The notes under the pieces: model-generated
Database searches by the model: none
What the model was told of the DNA's origin: nothing
The model's input: only the letters and a program-made list of their open reading frames with translations
Shown: positions 23,601 through 34,034 of the stretch, piece after piece
Numbering within the stretch: the first letter of the stretch is position 1
Layout: each line of letters begins with the position of its first letter
Source of the DNA: Conoideocrella luteorostrata
Taxonomy: Eukaryota > Ascomycota > Sordariomycetes > Hypocreales > Clavicipitaceae
Assembly (NCBI GenBank): GCA_032433595.1
Contig: JASWJB010000162.1
Location: 29,814-93,813, forward strand
Direction: 5' to 3'
Length of the DNA stretch: 64,000 bases
Program-made: the position numbers and the translations under genes

Positions 23601-24148
23601 TTTAAGCTAGCGCAAGGCCTCTGAATTTAAACACATTAAGGCCAAAGAGGCCGCTCAGGCTTAGGTAGTTCGTAGGGCGCGTTTTTAACCACTGCCTTCT
23701 ATAGCGCCTGTAGCTCTTAGTGCTACAGGAATAACTTTAATAAGTATTAGGTTAGTAGCTAATAATAGTTTATATAAGCCTAGAACAGAAGATTAGTATC
23801 TAGCAATAGGCTAGTAATATTATAAGATCTAGCGCTATTACTTTAAAATATATTGCAAGAAGCCTTAAAATCACAGGATTTATTAAGTTAGAATATATTA
23901 TTCCCTGCTAATTATAAAGGCAATATTAATAGCTATATTGCCTAGCAAGAGAAGGAAGAATCAGATATTCTTGACCTGCTTAGAGAACTCTCACAGCCGG
24001 TTCAAATATCTGAATAGCTTCAAATTACAGTGCCGGAGAGTCGGACATCATAGACAGCTTCACAATTTACCTTGTTGTGTGGACACATCTTACTTACTTA
24101 CTATATAAATTACTATGGGGGCCCGGTATCGGGTGTCTAAGCCACCTG

Positions 24149-24202
24149 AGCCACAAAAAGGGGTGCTATTTACTCCAGGAGGGGTGCTGTATAATCCTGC
24201 CC
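24149..24202 (-). repeat. Right 54-bp terminal inverted repeat
   Basis: This is the reverse-complement partner of 23248-23301, with 53 of 54 positions identical. It is followed directly by the second TTAATATA at 24203-24210 and then by a compound palindrome at 24213-24235. Confidence 0.93.
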
Positions 24203-24210
24203 TTAATATA
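24203..24210. repeat. Right target-site duplication (TTAATATA)
   Basis: Exact copy of 23240-23247. Together they delimit the insertion. Confidence 0.85.
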
Positions 24211-24806
24211 TTGACTCCGTACGGAGTACGGAGTACTAGGGATTTGAATTCACGTGGCAATGCTCGTCGGACGTGCGGGTTTCACAAATGTTGAAAGTGG
24301 CAGCGCCGCGTCGTTTTTCGTGTAGTCGACGTGCTGCTACTTGCATACGGGTGTGAGCTTGCACACACATTCTGTGCGCTGCCTCGTATTGATACCTGTC
24401 GTCGTACTAACTACCGCCGAGTACTGAACGCACGTAACTAGGTAATTTGTGTGGATGCAAACTCCGCCTACTTAGGGTTGCAGCACTACAGCGGGGTGCT
24501 GAGGGACGGTGACGGTAGAATAATAATCCACATACCGTCGGGTCGGTCAGTTGCGGCCTACGCATGCACCAGCTAGGGATCATCACATATAACCAACCAA
24601 TTGCTCACGAACAACATGCACTAAACATATAATGATTTGGCGGTATATGGAAAACTCAACCAACATAAGGCGCTTTTATCTTCTTGGCAGGGATGATTTT
24701 AACAAGAAACAGTTGGACGCCTTCCACCGTAACCATAACACATTTGAGTATTGCTTCGCGGCAACCTAGCTAGCTGCCAACGGACTGTGCAATCAGCGAC
24801 TCTGCC
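24211..24806. other. Promoter region of the DUF1308 gene
   Basis: This 0.6-kb stretch lies between the transposon relic and the next gene. It begins with a compound motif containing two overlapping TACGGAGTA units (24220-24235). No other structure was recognised. Confidence 0.5.
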
Positions 24807-26432
24807 ATGACTGCTGATGGAAAAGATTGGACAAAGCCTCAAGACTCCCGCAGTCAAACAGTCAAATTTGCCGGGGAAATGATCTGCCCCATCGATGAAG
24901 AACAGGAACTACTCGCTGTTGCGCGAGAGACGCTCCTGTCGTCCCAGTCATGCATCCAGGAGACAGAAAGATTCCTCGCGCAACTGTCGACAAGGATCAA
25001 GAACCCAAAGATCACAGGCCTCCCTTCGTTTATTCACAATCTAGAGAAGAGACGGAAAACTACGGAACAGCTCATCCAAGACCTCTCAACCGCTCCGCTG
25101 TCCAAGGAAGCTGTTCAGCTGGTAGATCATAAACTGAACACTTGCGCTGGTCAAGTTTCCAAAAGTGTGACTCATTGGGACGTGCTGAAACGATGTCGCT
25201 CCTTTGTTGCAGTGAATCGGGCTTTCCAGGGCTCCGACAAGGCGTCGCGCAACGCAGAGATCGCCAAGGTGTCGAACATGACTTCAAGGGAAAAGGAGCT
25301 AGCTCACCGGACGATGAAACAACAATCAAAAGTCGAGGTTCATGTAGTGGAAGGCGGTGCTGAGTGGGTTGATGTGCGGACGATTATGCCGGACAGGCTG
25401 GCGAGACAAATGACTGACGGCGCGTGGGGATGGGGAGAACACAAATTTGGAGATGTTGTTGATGAAGAAGAATGGCGGGATATCCTCATTGCTAAACAGT
25501 TAAAACGTCTCATAGCAGCCGCAAGGCTCAACAGACATGAATACCGTGTCCCGCGACTTAGAGTAGTCCTGCCCAATATCGACAGGAATACTACGGACGT
25601 AAACGTTTTCTTGGACCAGCTCACCCGATTGGATCCCTCTGTTTACGTCGTTTTTGAAGACCGACACAGCGCATTTCTCAGGACGCATCCGCCAAATATT
25701 GACCGTGCCATCAGAAGTTTAGTGGGCAGCGAGTTTGACAGCCTCACTAGCACGTTAAATCTAGACCACACTATACTTATCAATCTCGTTTCGGACATTA
25801 CACATCTGCGGTTGGAACCACAGCCGTGGCAAGCTGAAAGCACCATAGCGCAGATAGAGGAGGAGACAAGCCACAGTGGACTCATGACCAAGGAGATCTA
25901 TCCAATCCTTCAAGGAAGAAGATTAGTATGCACGAAAGAAGCCGCAAAGCATTTTCACTATGTTCTCAGCACGGTAGGAACAAGCTCTGAGAGAGAAAGG
26001 GGCGACCTCCTTGTCCCTTTCAAAGAGCCGTACAAATCTGTGCCTCATGCGGTTATTAGAGTACGCCTTCAAGAACTATCTATTTACCCTTTGCCTGATA
26101 TGATCCAGATGCCCGTCACCATCATGGACGAAACGTGGACATTGAGCAGTATACAACGAAACTTTCAAACGTTGCATTTACCGGCAGTGGCACTTGACGT
26201 TGCGCAGCGCAGCGGGTTCAAGAAGTCGAAGCTTTCCATATTATTGTATGGGTGGGCAAGTGGCAATGTGACGTTATCGTCGAATAAGGAGATCAAGGCT
26301 CATCTTAGAACACTTGTGGAAAAGTATAGACAGCACAATGATGACTACGGGCCGACTATATGGCGCTTCCACGTCACAAGGAATTTGCTGTCAACGAGTT
26401 CCTCACCTCGCCATGATACCCTGGCTGACTGA
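24807..26432 (+). CDS. DUF1308 (C7orf25/UPF0415-like) protein
   Basis: An intronless 541-aa protein. Its layout is that of DUF1308 proteins. The N-terminal half is helical (SFIHNLEKRRKTTEQLIQDLS; WDVLKRCRSFVAVNRAF). A linker VEVHVVEGGAEWVDVRTI follows. The C-terminal domain contains a LNLDHTILINLVSDITH motif at about residue 325, then a YPILQGRRLVCTKEAAKHFHYVLSTVG stretch and a final LLYGWASGNVTLSSNKEIKAHLRTLVEKYRQ helix region. The C-terminal domain of this family has been compared to PIN-like nucleases, which I recall but cannot verify here. There is no signal peptide or membrane segment. The function in fungi is not established. The start at 24807 is the first ATG of the frame and is preceded by CTCTGCC. 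Confidence 0.8.
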   Translation: MTADGKDWTKPQDSRSQTVKFAGEMICPIDEEQELLAVARETLLSSQSCIQETERFLAQLSTRIKNPKITGLPSFIHNLEKRRKTTEQLIQDLSTAPLSKEAVQLVDHKLNTCAGQVSKSVTHWDVLKRCRSFVAVNRAFQGSDKASRNAEIAKVSNMTSREKELAHRTMKQQSKVEVHVVEGGAEWVDVRTIMPDRLARQMTDGAWGWGEHKFGDVVDEEEWRDILIAKQLKRLIAAARLNRHEYRVPRLRVVLPNIDRNTTDVNVFLDQLTRLDPSVYVVFEDRHSAFLRTHPPNIDRAIRSLVGSEFDSLTSTLNLDHTILINLVSDITHLRLEPQPWQAESTIAQIEEETSHSGLMTKEIYPILQGRRLVCTKEAAKHFHYVLSTVGTSSERERGDLLVPFKEPYKSVPHAVIRVRLQELSIYPLPDMIQMPVTIMDETWTLSSIQRNFQTLHLPAVALDVAQRSGFKKSKLSILLYGWASGNVTLSSNKEIKAHLRTLVEKYRQHNDDYGPTIWRFHVTRNLLSTSSSPRHDTLAD

Positions 26433-26437
26433 CATGA

Positions 26438-26461
26438 AATGGAACAGAGAATGGAACAGAG
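26438..26461. repeat. Tandem duplication of a 12-bp unit in the 3' UTR
   Basis: AATGGAACAGAG occurs twice in tandem just after the stop codon of the DUF1308 gene. Minor slippage-type repeat. Confidence 0.8.
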
Positions 26462-26713
26462 AATCTGGCAATAAGTGGTCGACAAATACATCAGGGGACA
26501 AAGACTATCCATATCCATTCTGGTCATTGACGCTATGACTATTGATGAAATCTTATTCACTGCGACAATTAGTCCTTTTGATTACACCTTTGCGTAATTC
26601 AAAACCCCCTTCAAAACCCTTAAAAACGTTAAGGGATATCAATAAACTCTTCTTCCAATCCGCACCCACTCAGTTGTCATCTGCACTCTTAGTTGTTCCT
26701 CTGTTGTGAAATG

Positions 26714-27154
26714 TCATCTCTGACCGATTTTAACTGATGTGAGAGTGTACTTGGGCGTCTCAGGTGTAGCAGCAGCAGGAATATGACTATCAATTGGCCT
26801 CCCGCAAGCTAGGATAGTGGTTGTGCTTGCCTCAGCAACAGTGATGGTTTCATTGAAAATGACAACAGGAGGTACACCGACGGGAATATAAGTCCTCTCA
26901 ACGTCGTTGCAGGGACTACAATCAACTAATCGCGTCAGTGTAGTGGTGGTAGTCCAGATGGTACGGGTAGGCCCCCAGGTCCAAGCTGGCAATAGAGGAA
27001 TGACCTTGATACAGTTCGAAGGTGCTATGGTGGATGATGGTGGATGCACGCTGGGAGCACTAAGAGATTCCGCCATATCACTTTGGGCAAACAGTTTGCC
27101 CATGACTGTGCTGGCCAGTGCTACGGTGAGTCCAATAAACACAGGTGCGTACAT
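26714..27154 (-). CDS. Small secreted protein of unknown function
   Basis: A single-exon 146-aa protein when started at ATG 27154. That start begins a good signal peptide (MYAPVFIGLTVALASTVMGKLFA). The in-frame upstream ATG at 27238 would add 28 Ser/Thr/Pro-rich residues and hide the signal. The mature part has Thr-rich runs (WTTTTTLTRLV) and a few cysteines (NCIKV, DCSPCND, ACGRP), plus one NET glycosylation sequon. No catalytic motif is visible. The mix of T-runs and short Cys motifs is common in fungal cell-wall or secreted proteins. It is convergent with the DUF1308 gene, 281 bp away. Function unknown. Confidence 0.65.
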   Translation of the reverse strand: MYAPVFIGLTVALASTVMGKLFAQSDMAESLSAPSVHPPSSTIAPSNCIKVIPLLPAWTWGPTRTIWTTTTTLTRLVDCSPCNDVERTYIPVGVPPVVIFNETITVAEASTTTILACGRPIDSHIPAAATPETPKYTLTSVKIGQR

Positions 27155-29012
27155 TTTGCTTATTTTATGAAGTAAGGTTGCAGGTCGGTGAGGAAAGAAA
27201 GGAGTTGTAGAAGAAGTTGAGCTAGATAGAGTAGGCAAATTTTAATTCGGGTTGGAGAAACGGGCTTATTTTGGCGAGGATATCGTTGGCTCTTATGTTG
27301 GGGATAAAGATTTCAGAGTCGGAGGTAGGCTATGTGGGAACAAAGATTAGAAGGTCTCGGCAAGGTTGGCGTGTATTTGACCAAGGAAGGCTCCACGGAG
27401 AGTACAGTTTCGGCTTCACGCGGCTGGATGCGCAGGCTAGTGATCAGATTATGATGCGGCACGCATGAAAACGGTCTTGTCTAAAAGTTACGGGGTCGAG
27501 GTAGATCAGGGAGGTACTGCGATCTGATCTGATTGTGGTTGCTTGCAATGGCATGGCACATCCCGCGTGGTCTGAATGCTACGAGACGGCGGTCTAGGTT
27601 AATACGAAAAAGGGCCAAGACCACAAACAAATGAGTCCTCGAGCAATAATGACGCAAGGCACAACAACTGCATCTCGCCGTGTTCCTCTTACATGTCTTC
27701 TATTTTAGAACACATGGGAGTTTCTTTCCTGTATTGATCACGTCTGGTATGCAGGAATGCTGAGAATGCGATCATGTGCAACAGTTTGCCATTGAGAGTC
27801 AAAAGCCACATGCCAGCCGCGAGGGGAGGAATGAAATATGGTGCAACTCTTTCCAAATGGGGTTTGGACGTGAATCGTTACAAATCAGTTGCTTAGGATG
27901 AGAGTGTGTTTGCTATCAGCCGAGCTTCTATCAGATGCAAATTTTAGGGAAACCATGTGCTGATGCCAAGATTTTGTTGCGACCTTACTAAAGGACGTGT
28001 TAAGGCTGCGAAAAGCTCGCCCTGTGACCTAATCGGAGCTTGGATCATAAGATCGAAAGAGAACTTTTTTTTTTTTTTTACGCGGTTCGTGTTCACTTTG
28101 CGAGGTCTGCGAAACACGGGTGATTCAAAGGATCAGTCGGTTTTTGCCGTCGTGCATTAGCCGAGGATATTTGCACGACCGGTATTGCCGGCAAAGGGCG
28201 TTCAAGTGAAGAAGAAAATTATTAGTTGGTAGCGATCCTTCGCGAGGACTCTGCGCACGATGATGGCGGTCGGCTTGACTTTTCGTACATAAATATGTAT
28301 GCTTGTGGGCAATTGATCCTTTTGAGGTTTATCCTGAGACACGACTCGAGCACAGCAGCCTAGCGGGTCGACAGTGACGTCAACTGGTAACTAGTATTTA
28401 GTTCTCAAGTTGACTCTACATTTACGGTACGCAAGTATAAGAGGTTAAGTGAAAAATCAGAAGATGAAATTAATTGGCTATTCCAGTGCATGCTGAACAT
28501 CAATCATCATTCTAAAATCTGACTGTGACCACATCCTGTCCAAAACTGCCCTCTTCGTGACACAGCGGTTAGGTTCACACATCAGTTGACGAGCCGTCTC
28601 CGGCACCTCTCCGATGCTCCAATTCTATTCTCCTTCTACATTGATGAATGCCCACAGTGACGACGTTGTCTCCACCTGCAAAACGGTTCGTTCACTCACA
28701 TGAAAGGGCTCAATGCAACAGGCCGTGAATTGCCTCGCACGCTCTCATTTTTGCACTACTTCTGTATCTCTTGCATCGTATCTAATACACTCTATAACAT
28801 CCCGATCAGCGGCTGTTCATTACCGCCCATTCTCTTCAGTTTCCGCTTACCCTGGGCCATATTTCCCCGCTGTCGCATTCACTTGTGGCCCGCCATCATT
28901 TGCCCCTTCTTCAGCATCAACCTCATTACTTCGAACACGAACTAGGGCTAGGCTATTCTCACGCCCACCGCCCCAACGTCCGACCTCTGCTGCTCCGCGA
29001 TCCACTAGTACC
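27155..29012. other. Divergent spacer upstream of ribose-5-phosphate isomerase
   Basis: This 1.86-kb region has no recognised gene. It holds a poly-T run of about 15 nt at 28065-28079. From 28713 onward it is open in the same frame as the isomerase, so it could be leader or an N-terminal extension (see findings). Confidence 0.5.
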
Positions 29013-29930
29013 ATGGCATCAGCAGCTGATCTCATCGAGTCTGCAAAGAAGCAGGCAGCTTACAGAGCCGTTGATGAAAACTTGCTGCCCTCGTACAAGT
29101 ATGTTGGCATTGGCTCCGGCAGTACCGTTGTCTATGTCGTCGATGCTATTGTCAGCAAGGGCTCTGACTTCTACTCGGGCATGACCTTTGTGCCCACGGG
29201 AAGCCAGTCAAAAGGACTTATCAAGACTGTTGGTCTGAACATGTGCTACATTGATGAGAGACCCACCCTTGGCGGAAAACCCGTTGCTCTTGACGTTGCT
29301 TTCGATGGAGCCGACGAGGTCGATGAGGATCTCAACTTAATAAAAGGTGGCGGTGCCTGCCTGTTTCAAGAGAAGCTCGTTGCAACTGCTGCTAAGAAGT
29401 TTATTGCTGTCGCTGGTGAGTTGTGGAATCCGGTCCAATCTAATACAAGTAGGGCAAGGCTTGCACAGACATACTTACACTACAATGCAGATTCTCGGAA
29501 ACAATCCCCTCGACTATGTACCAAATGGAAGACCATTCCCATCGAAGTTCTCCCCCTTGCCGCCCCAGACGTTCTCACACGCCTCCGAGCCATGGGCTCG
29601 CCTAGCCCTGCTATTCGATCGGGACTCCCCAGCAAAGCTGGTGAGTGTGTGACTGACAATGGCATGTGGATTATTGATGCACCGTTCTCGCCGCTACTGA
29701 TCCAAAAGGATCTATCGTGCACTGAACAAGGCAAGGGCAAGGATGGCTCATGGGAGATCCAGACGCTAGCGGATGAATTGCTCAAGATTCCCGGAATTGT
29801 TGAGATAGGCTTGTTCTACGGATTCAATGGCAATCAGGCTGCAGGTTTGGGTAAGGAGCTGCAGGCCCAGAAACCTGTTGCGGCTTATTTCGGTATGCCA
29901 GATGGCCAAGTACAAGTCCAAAATGCATAG
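29013..29930 (+). CDS. RKI1: Ribose-5-phosphate isomerase (type A)
   Basis: This enzyme interconverts ribose 5-phosphate and ribulose 5-phosphate in the non-oxidative pentose phosphate pathway. Exons 29013-29415 and 29491-29930 give 280 aa. The intron (29416-29490, GTGAGT...TGCAG) is 75 nt with no in-frame stop, so the frame stays open through it. RpiA hallmarks are visible: VGIGSGSTVVYVVDAI (phosphate loop), FDGADEVDEDLNLIKGGGA with the catalytic Asp, a FIAVADSRK segment formed only after splicing, and VTDNGMWIIDA near the C-terminus. ATG 29013 has a strong context (TAGTACCATGG) and starts the conserved part. An in-frame ATG 300 nt upstream would add 100 Arg/Ser-rich residues. Cytosolic action is inferred for the short form. 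Confidence 0.92.
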   Translation: MASAADLIESAKKQAAYRAVDENLLPSYKYVGIGSGSTVVYVVDAIVSKGSDFYSGMTFVPTGSQSKGLIKTVGLNMCYIDERPTLGGKPVALDVAFDGADEVDEDLNLIKGGGACLFQEKLVATAAKKFIAVAGELWNPVQSNTSRARLAQTYLHYNADSRKQSPRLCTKWKTIPIEVLPLAAPDVLTRLRAMGSPSPAIRSGLPSKAGECVTDNGMWIIDAPFSPLLIQKDLSCTEQGKGKDGSWEIQTLADELLKIPGIVEIGLFYGFNGNQAAGLGKELQAQKPVAAYFGMPDGQVQVQNA

Positions 29931-30112
29931 TTTGACGGATGAATTTAAGAGATTTAGAGCAAATTTCAGTGCCAATAAAGAGTAAATAAGCTGAAGGTTT
30001 TACGATTCGTGCCATATGCAGAGTGTTGGATATGATTGTACCTCTAATATCCTCTGTTCATAACACATATCTATTATATCGACTGTATTATTGCCATGCT
30101 CACTTTGACAAC

Positions 30113-32517
30113 CTAGGATGTTCCTGGAACGCCTTGTTCCATGCCACCAAATGTATCCACGGAAAATTGTGCCCAGTTCAAGCCATCCATATCATCCCAT
30201 TGCCAATCAATCATCCACTCAAGCGGCATCGTCGTAACGCCATCCATTTCTATTGCCTCTGACGGGGATTTCTCGCATGGATCTACGCCTTCTCGCTGAG
30301 CCACTACCACGAGCGCTTCTAGGCAGTGATTGGCCGCTTCAGCTGCTGCTTTCAGAATCGCACTGTCGATCTGATCCTGTGGCAGGCCAGCGCTGAGGGC
30401 ATCAATATGACCAATACATGCCCCCACGAAACAATGGCCTTTCCCATTAGTTTCTCCTGCCCGGATACGGTCCAAAGACCACGTTTTTGCCGCATCAAGG
30501 CAGGACCGCATGTCAAGGTCCCCGATGGAAGGGAGATAGCCAAGACTGACAGCCTGGCCCTGCTTCTGATGGATGAGTTCCACGGCGACGAAAAAAAGAG
30601 ATTGAATGGCAATGTAGCGAAAAAGCCCAGACCCATTATCCACTATGCGTCTGAACTCTACCATGCCATCCGCCTGTTTTACCGAAGGTGGACCTGATAT
30701 GCCCCATAGATGTAATAGCTTCAAAGCACTGTCTAAGCACATCCTTCTGGAAAAGTAGAAACGATGATCGTCGAATGACTTCGCAATGGCAGTCTGATGG
30801 AGCGCATGGAAAAACCGATACAAGAAAACCTCCGCGACGGAGACGTGGAAGTAATTGATATCGCAACAGCCCCTCTGGCTCTTCGCCCGTAGGCTAGAAA
30901 GCTTTTGCGATAGCTCTCGGCAAACCTTTGTTAGTTCCGAGTTCAATCTAAGTATCTCCTCGTATGACTGTGTGGCCTGGAAATCATTGATAATTCTAAG
31001 CAGGTTGAGTCGTAGTGGCATTGACTTGAGTATGGCAAGTTGAACAGATGACTCGGTGGGTGCGTCGGCTGGTTGGCCGATTGGGATCTCTCCATCATTC
31101 TCGTCCACCAATTGGTCGTCACTGAGATTGGCGGGAGATTCAGTATCGTAATCCGTAGTTTGCAGCAATGGAGAACCGCCGGCCTCAAATGCGCACTGCA
31201 AGTTTAGCTCCAAAATAGTTGCCCAAAGCCTGCGACGAATCTCGGCTCTATATATTGTCATCTTCCCAAGATGCCTTGGATCTCTATGTAGGCCCATGTA
31301 CATCGCCATCCTGACGAGGCTACCCATGGTGACCCAGGTAAGGTCTTGGCCAATACCGCAACAAGATTTGGCCAATACCAATAGACACCAAATTTGTATG
31401 CCCGCAAGGGTCATTTTGGACTTCTCAGGCGGAAGCATCAACCACAGCTGTGCTTCTGACACCCAACGTATTGCCATAGCTCTCATGGCAAAAGTGTCAT
31501 CATACACTGTAGCACCAAGAGCTAGGCAGAGCTGAAGTTGCATGACAAACGCCATACTAGCAGCTGTTGGATTCTGCCAGTATCTCTCATACTCCAAACG
31601 GAAAGTCGGTATATGAAGAATACGCAGCACGCCTTCGAACGACGTGAGATACTTTTCAATGAGTTGATCTGATAGCTCTTTCAGAGGAATTGATTGACCA
31701 AGATTTTCAGAAGATAGAGGACGCTGCCTATTTTTCTTTATCTTGCGCCCCAGGGTCTTGCATTTAAAGAGGGCTTGATAGACATCATTCCTTTCCCCTT
31801 CCGCTCGGCCTAGTAAATTAAACTCTCTTGGAAGCTAGATTGTCCCAGTTAGTCTCACATAAGGTTAGAAGAAAGTATTCAGAACTTTCATTGTTCAGAG
31901 CGGAGCCGTACCAAGTCAGTTACGTTTGCCCAATGGCTGTTCCCGAAGTATCTAGTCTTAGAAACTATTCCAATGCGAGGGGGTACCGGTTCCACATTTG
32001 CTCTGAAGAGAGGACTACTGTTTTTAGACTCGCTAATGTGGACGACATTGGCGAGCTTCTCTTCTAGTTCATGAACCCTGGCAATTAGATAGTCGACGTT
32101 CGATGGTTCTGATGTTGAGCCGGCAGTCGAACTGGGAACGCTGGCAGAAGCCTTCGACGGGCTAACGGAGTCCGCAGTGGTTGTGGAGCTTTTCCCTGAG
32201 AAGGAGTTGGAGGCTGAGGGCGGTGCTGGTAATACTGATCTTTGCAATGATTTGTATGGCATAGTACTTTGCAATGCTGGTGTCCTATTTCTTTTGGCCG
32301 TTCCCGTAGGGAAGTGGATGGGCGCGTAAGTACAATTGGGAATGCGTGCTCTAGTACAATGTCCACAAGGAGAATTCTTGTCACACTTGATCTTCCGCCT
32401 TCTGCATTGCTCACAAGCCAGCGGAGGCCGTCTCCTTTTCTTTTCAGGTGCGGTTGCTGATGCATTACTAGGCCTGTTTTGAGATGGATCTTGGCTGGCA
32501 TCCGTCATGTCGGCCAT
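30113..32517 (-). CDS. Zn2Cys6 transcription factor with fungal-specific middle domain
   Basis: Two exons, 32517-31912 and 31834-30113, join in phase 0 through a 77-nt intron (GTACGG...ATCTAG) to give 775 aa. The binuclear zinc cluster is complete: Cys35, 38, 45, 51, 54 and 62 (CX2CX6CX5CX2CX7C), preceded by a basic KKRRR patch. A Ser-rich linker leads to a short predicted coiled coil (YLIARVHELEEKLANV). The Fungal_trans-type middle region starts around KYLTSFEGVLRILHIPTF and includes MGSLVRMAMYMGLHRDP and EIRRRLWATILELN. Proteins like this bind CGG-type half sites and control individual pathways. No target or pathway can be assigned here, and it does not sit in an obvious gene cluster. ATG 32517 has a good context (GGCAAAATGG). 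Confidence 0.88.
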
Positions 32518-34034
32518 TTTGCCTTGAATAAGTCCGGCCAAACCAAATCTTGTATTGGTATTTGGTGGGAAGTGGCGATCAGCACATGAGAGGACACCTT
32601 CGGTGCCTTCGGTACTAAACCTAGACAAGTGAGCAAGGAATGAGAATATTCATGTTTGAGATGACTGACGATGGATGCACACAGATGTAAATGCGAAGCA
32701 AGCAAGGGCTTACGTGCAGAATAAGCCGAGAATCTTGGACTGCTTATTGGCCCGTTCGCCACAATTCACCGAGGTACCAATTACGGTGCAGAGGATCAAG
32801 GTATTTAACCAGCCATTATGCTATAACAACGCAACTTTGAATTCACAATAAAAAAATGTTTCTGAAATACTGTCATCAATAATGTGCAAAGCCAGAGAAC
32901 ATCAACGAATCAACATTGCACGTTTCCAATTGAAAGACTGCAGGTTTAATCAGAAGAAGAACATATAAGGCTGACATGCGGATTTCGTGAAGCTAAGGTT
33001 ATCCTAGAAATTGTTTTCATTTCCTAATATTTTGTAGAGATTGGGAGCAAGGTTACCACAAAAGGTTTTTCTTTACGACTCAACAAAAGCAGAGGCGCTG
33101 CTGCAATTGGTCGGTTAATCTCCACATCTTCGCGGAGCAATTAGTCTTTATCAACCAGAACTGTTCAGTTGATCCTGGCAATTGATGGCCGGTCTACGGA
33201 GTGCTCCGTATGACTAAGGTGTCTGATGCTGCCTGGGCTGGTGTCGTTTGTGAGCCTTTTGCTGAAGTTCTGGTGCGTGATTAGGACTGATATACTGGCT
33301 GACTGGCGCACGAAGGAACTTGTGAGCGCGACGGCGCCCGCCGGTATGCTGTAATGTTCTAAATGCATTGTCAAGACGTTCTCACTATTCTACGGGTTTC
33401 GGCCATCTGTGGCTCGACCTCAACACGGTTTTTTTCGGGTGGCTCCGTCGCCATGATCAATTGATCATGCCCTGTTCAGATCATCTCCCAAAGCTGGCGC
33501 TTACATGGGTGTTAGGAGCAGCGCTAGTTGGTGTTCTCTCCGGCGCAGTCTCGTGGGGCTGTCGACGGAAGGGAGCAACATCAATTGCCATGAGCTTTCG
33601 CAAACCACCTCATTTCCATGTTGAGGTGTCGTGGAAAGAATAGGCCAGGATCGTTAGGTCTGCATCTTTACAAGCCTTGTATCCGGGTTTGTGGTAGTTG
33701 ACACAGATAAGCAGATTTGCCGAAGAGAGAAGTTGGAAGTATATGTAAGGTGAAATTTAGTTATTTGTATAAATGGTCAAGGAGGAAGGAGTCAATGTGC
33801 ATGCCGAACATTATCTCCTTACCCGAAACGCAGTATTAATCAAGGTTCATTGTACACGGGCAACCCGCCTTGCCTTCTCTTCATCAACTCCAACCAAACG
33901 ACGTTTTCACATCCTGAATCGCGTTCGTCTTCCCAATCCATTTTTTCACGGACTCTCAGTAGCTCTATAAAGTATGCACTCCTCCATATTCCCCCTAATC
34001 CCCCCGCCCTAACCCAAATATTGTGAATTCGGTT
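32518..34034. other. Intergenic region upstream of the Zn-cluster gene
   Basis: This 1.5-kb stretch combines the promoter of the transcription factor and the 3' flank of the E2 gene. It carries one compound palindrome variant, TACGGAGTGCTCCGTA (33195-33210). Small ORFs (such as 33368-33643) are not convincing. Confidence 0.55.

Larger units (their letters stand above)
23248..24202. mobile_element. 955-bp non-autonomous, degenerate DNA transposon
   Basis: Terminal inverted repeats of 54 bp (23248-23301 and 24149-24202) match at 53 positions and are flanked by an 8-bp duplication, TTAATATA. Each end carries two copies of AGCACCCCT about 20 bp apart, possibly transposase-binding sites. The interior is AT-rich and full of stop codons, especially 23580-23960. 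It still contains a 46-codon frame at 23460-23600 and a frame around 23960-24050 interrupted by TAG codons. No intact transposase is left. An 8-bp duplication fits hAT elements and is also within the range for Mutator-like elements. The N-terminal fragment (FESFQDARNAINSV) faintly recalls FAR1-type domains of Mutator-like transposases, but I hold the superfamily open. Confidence 0.9.
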
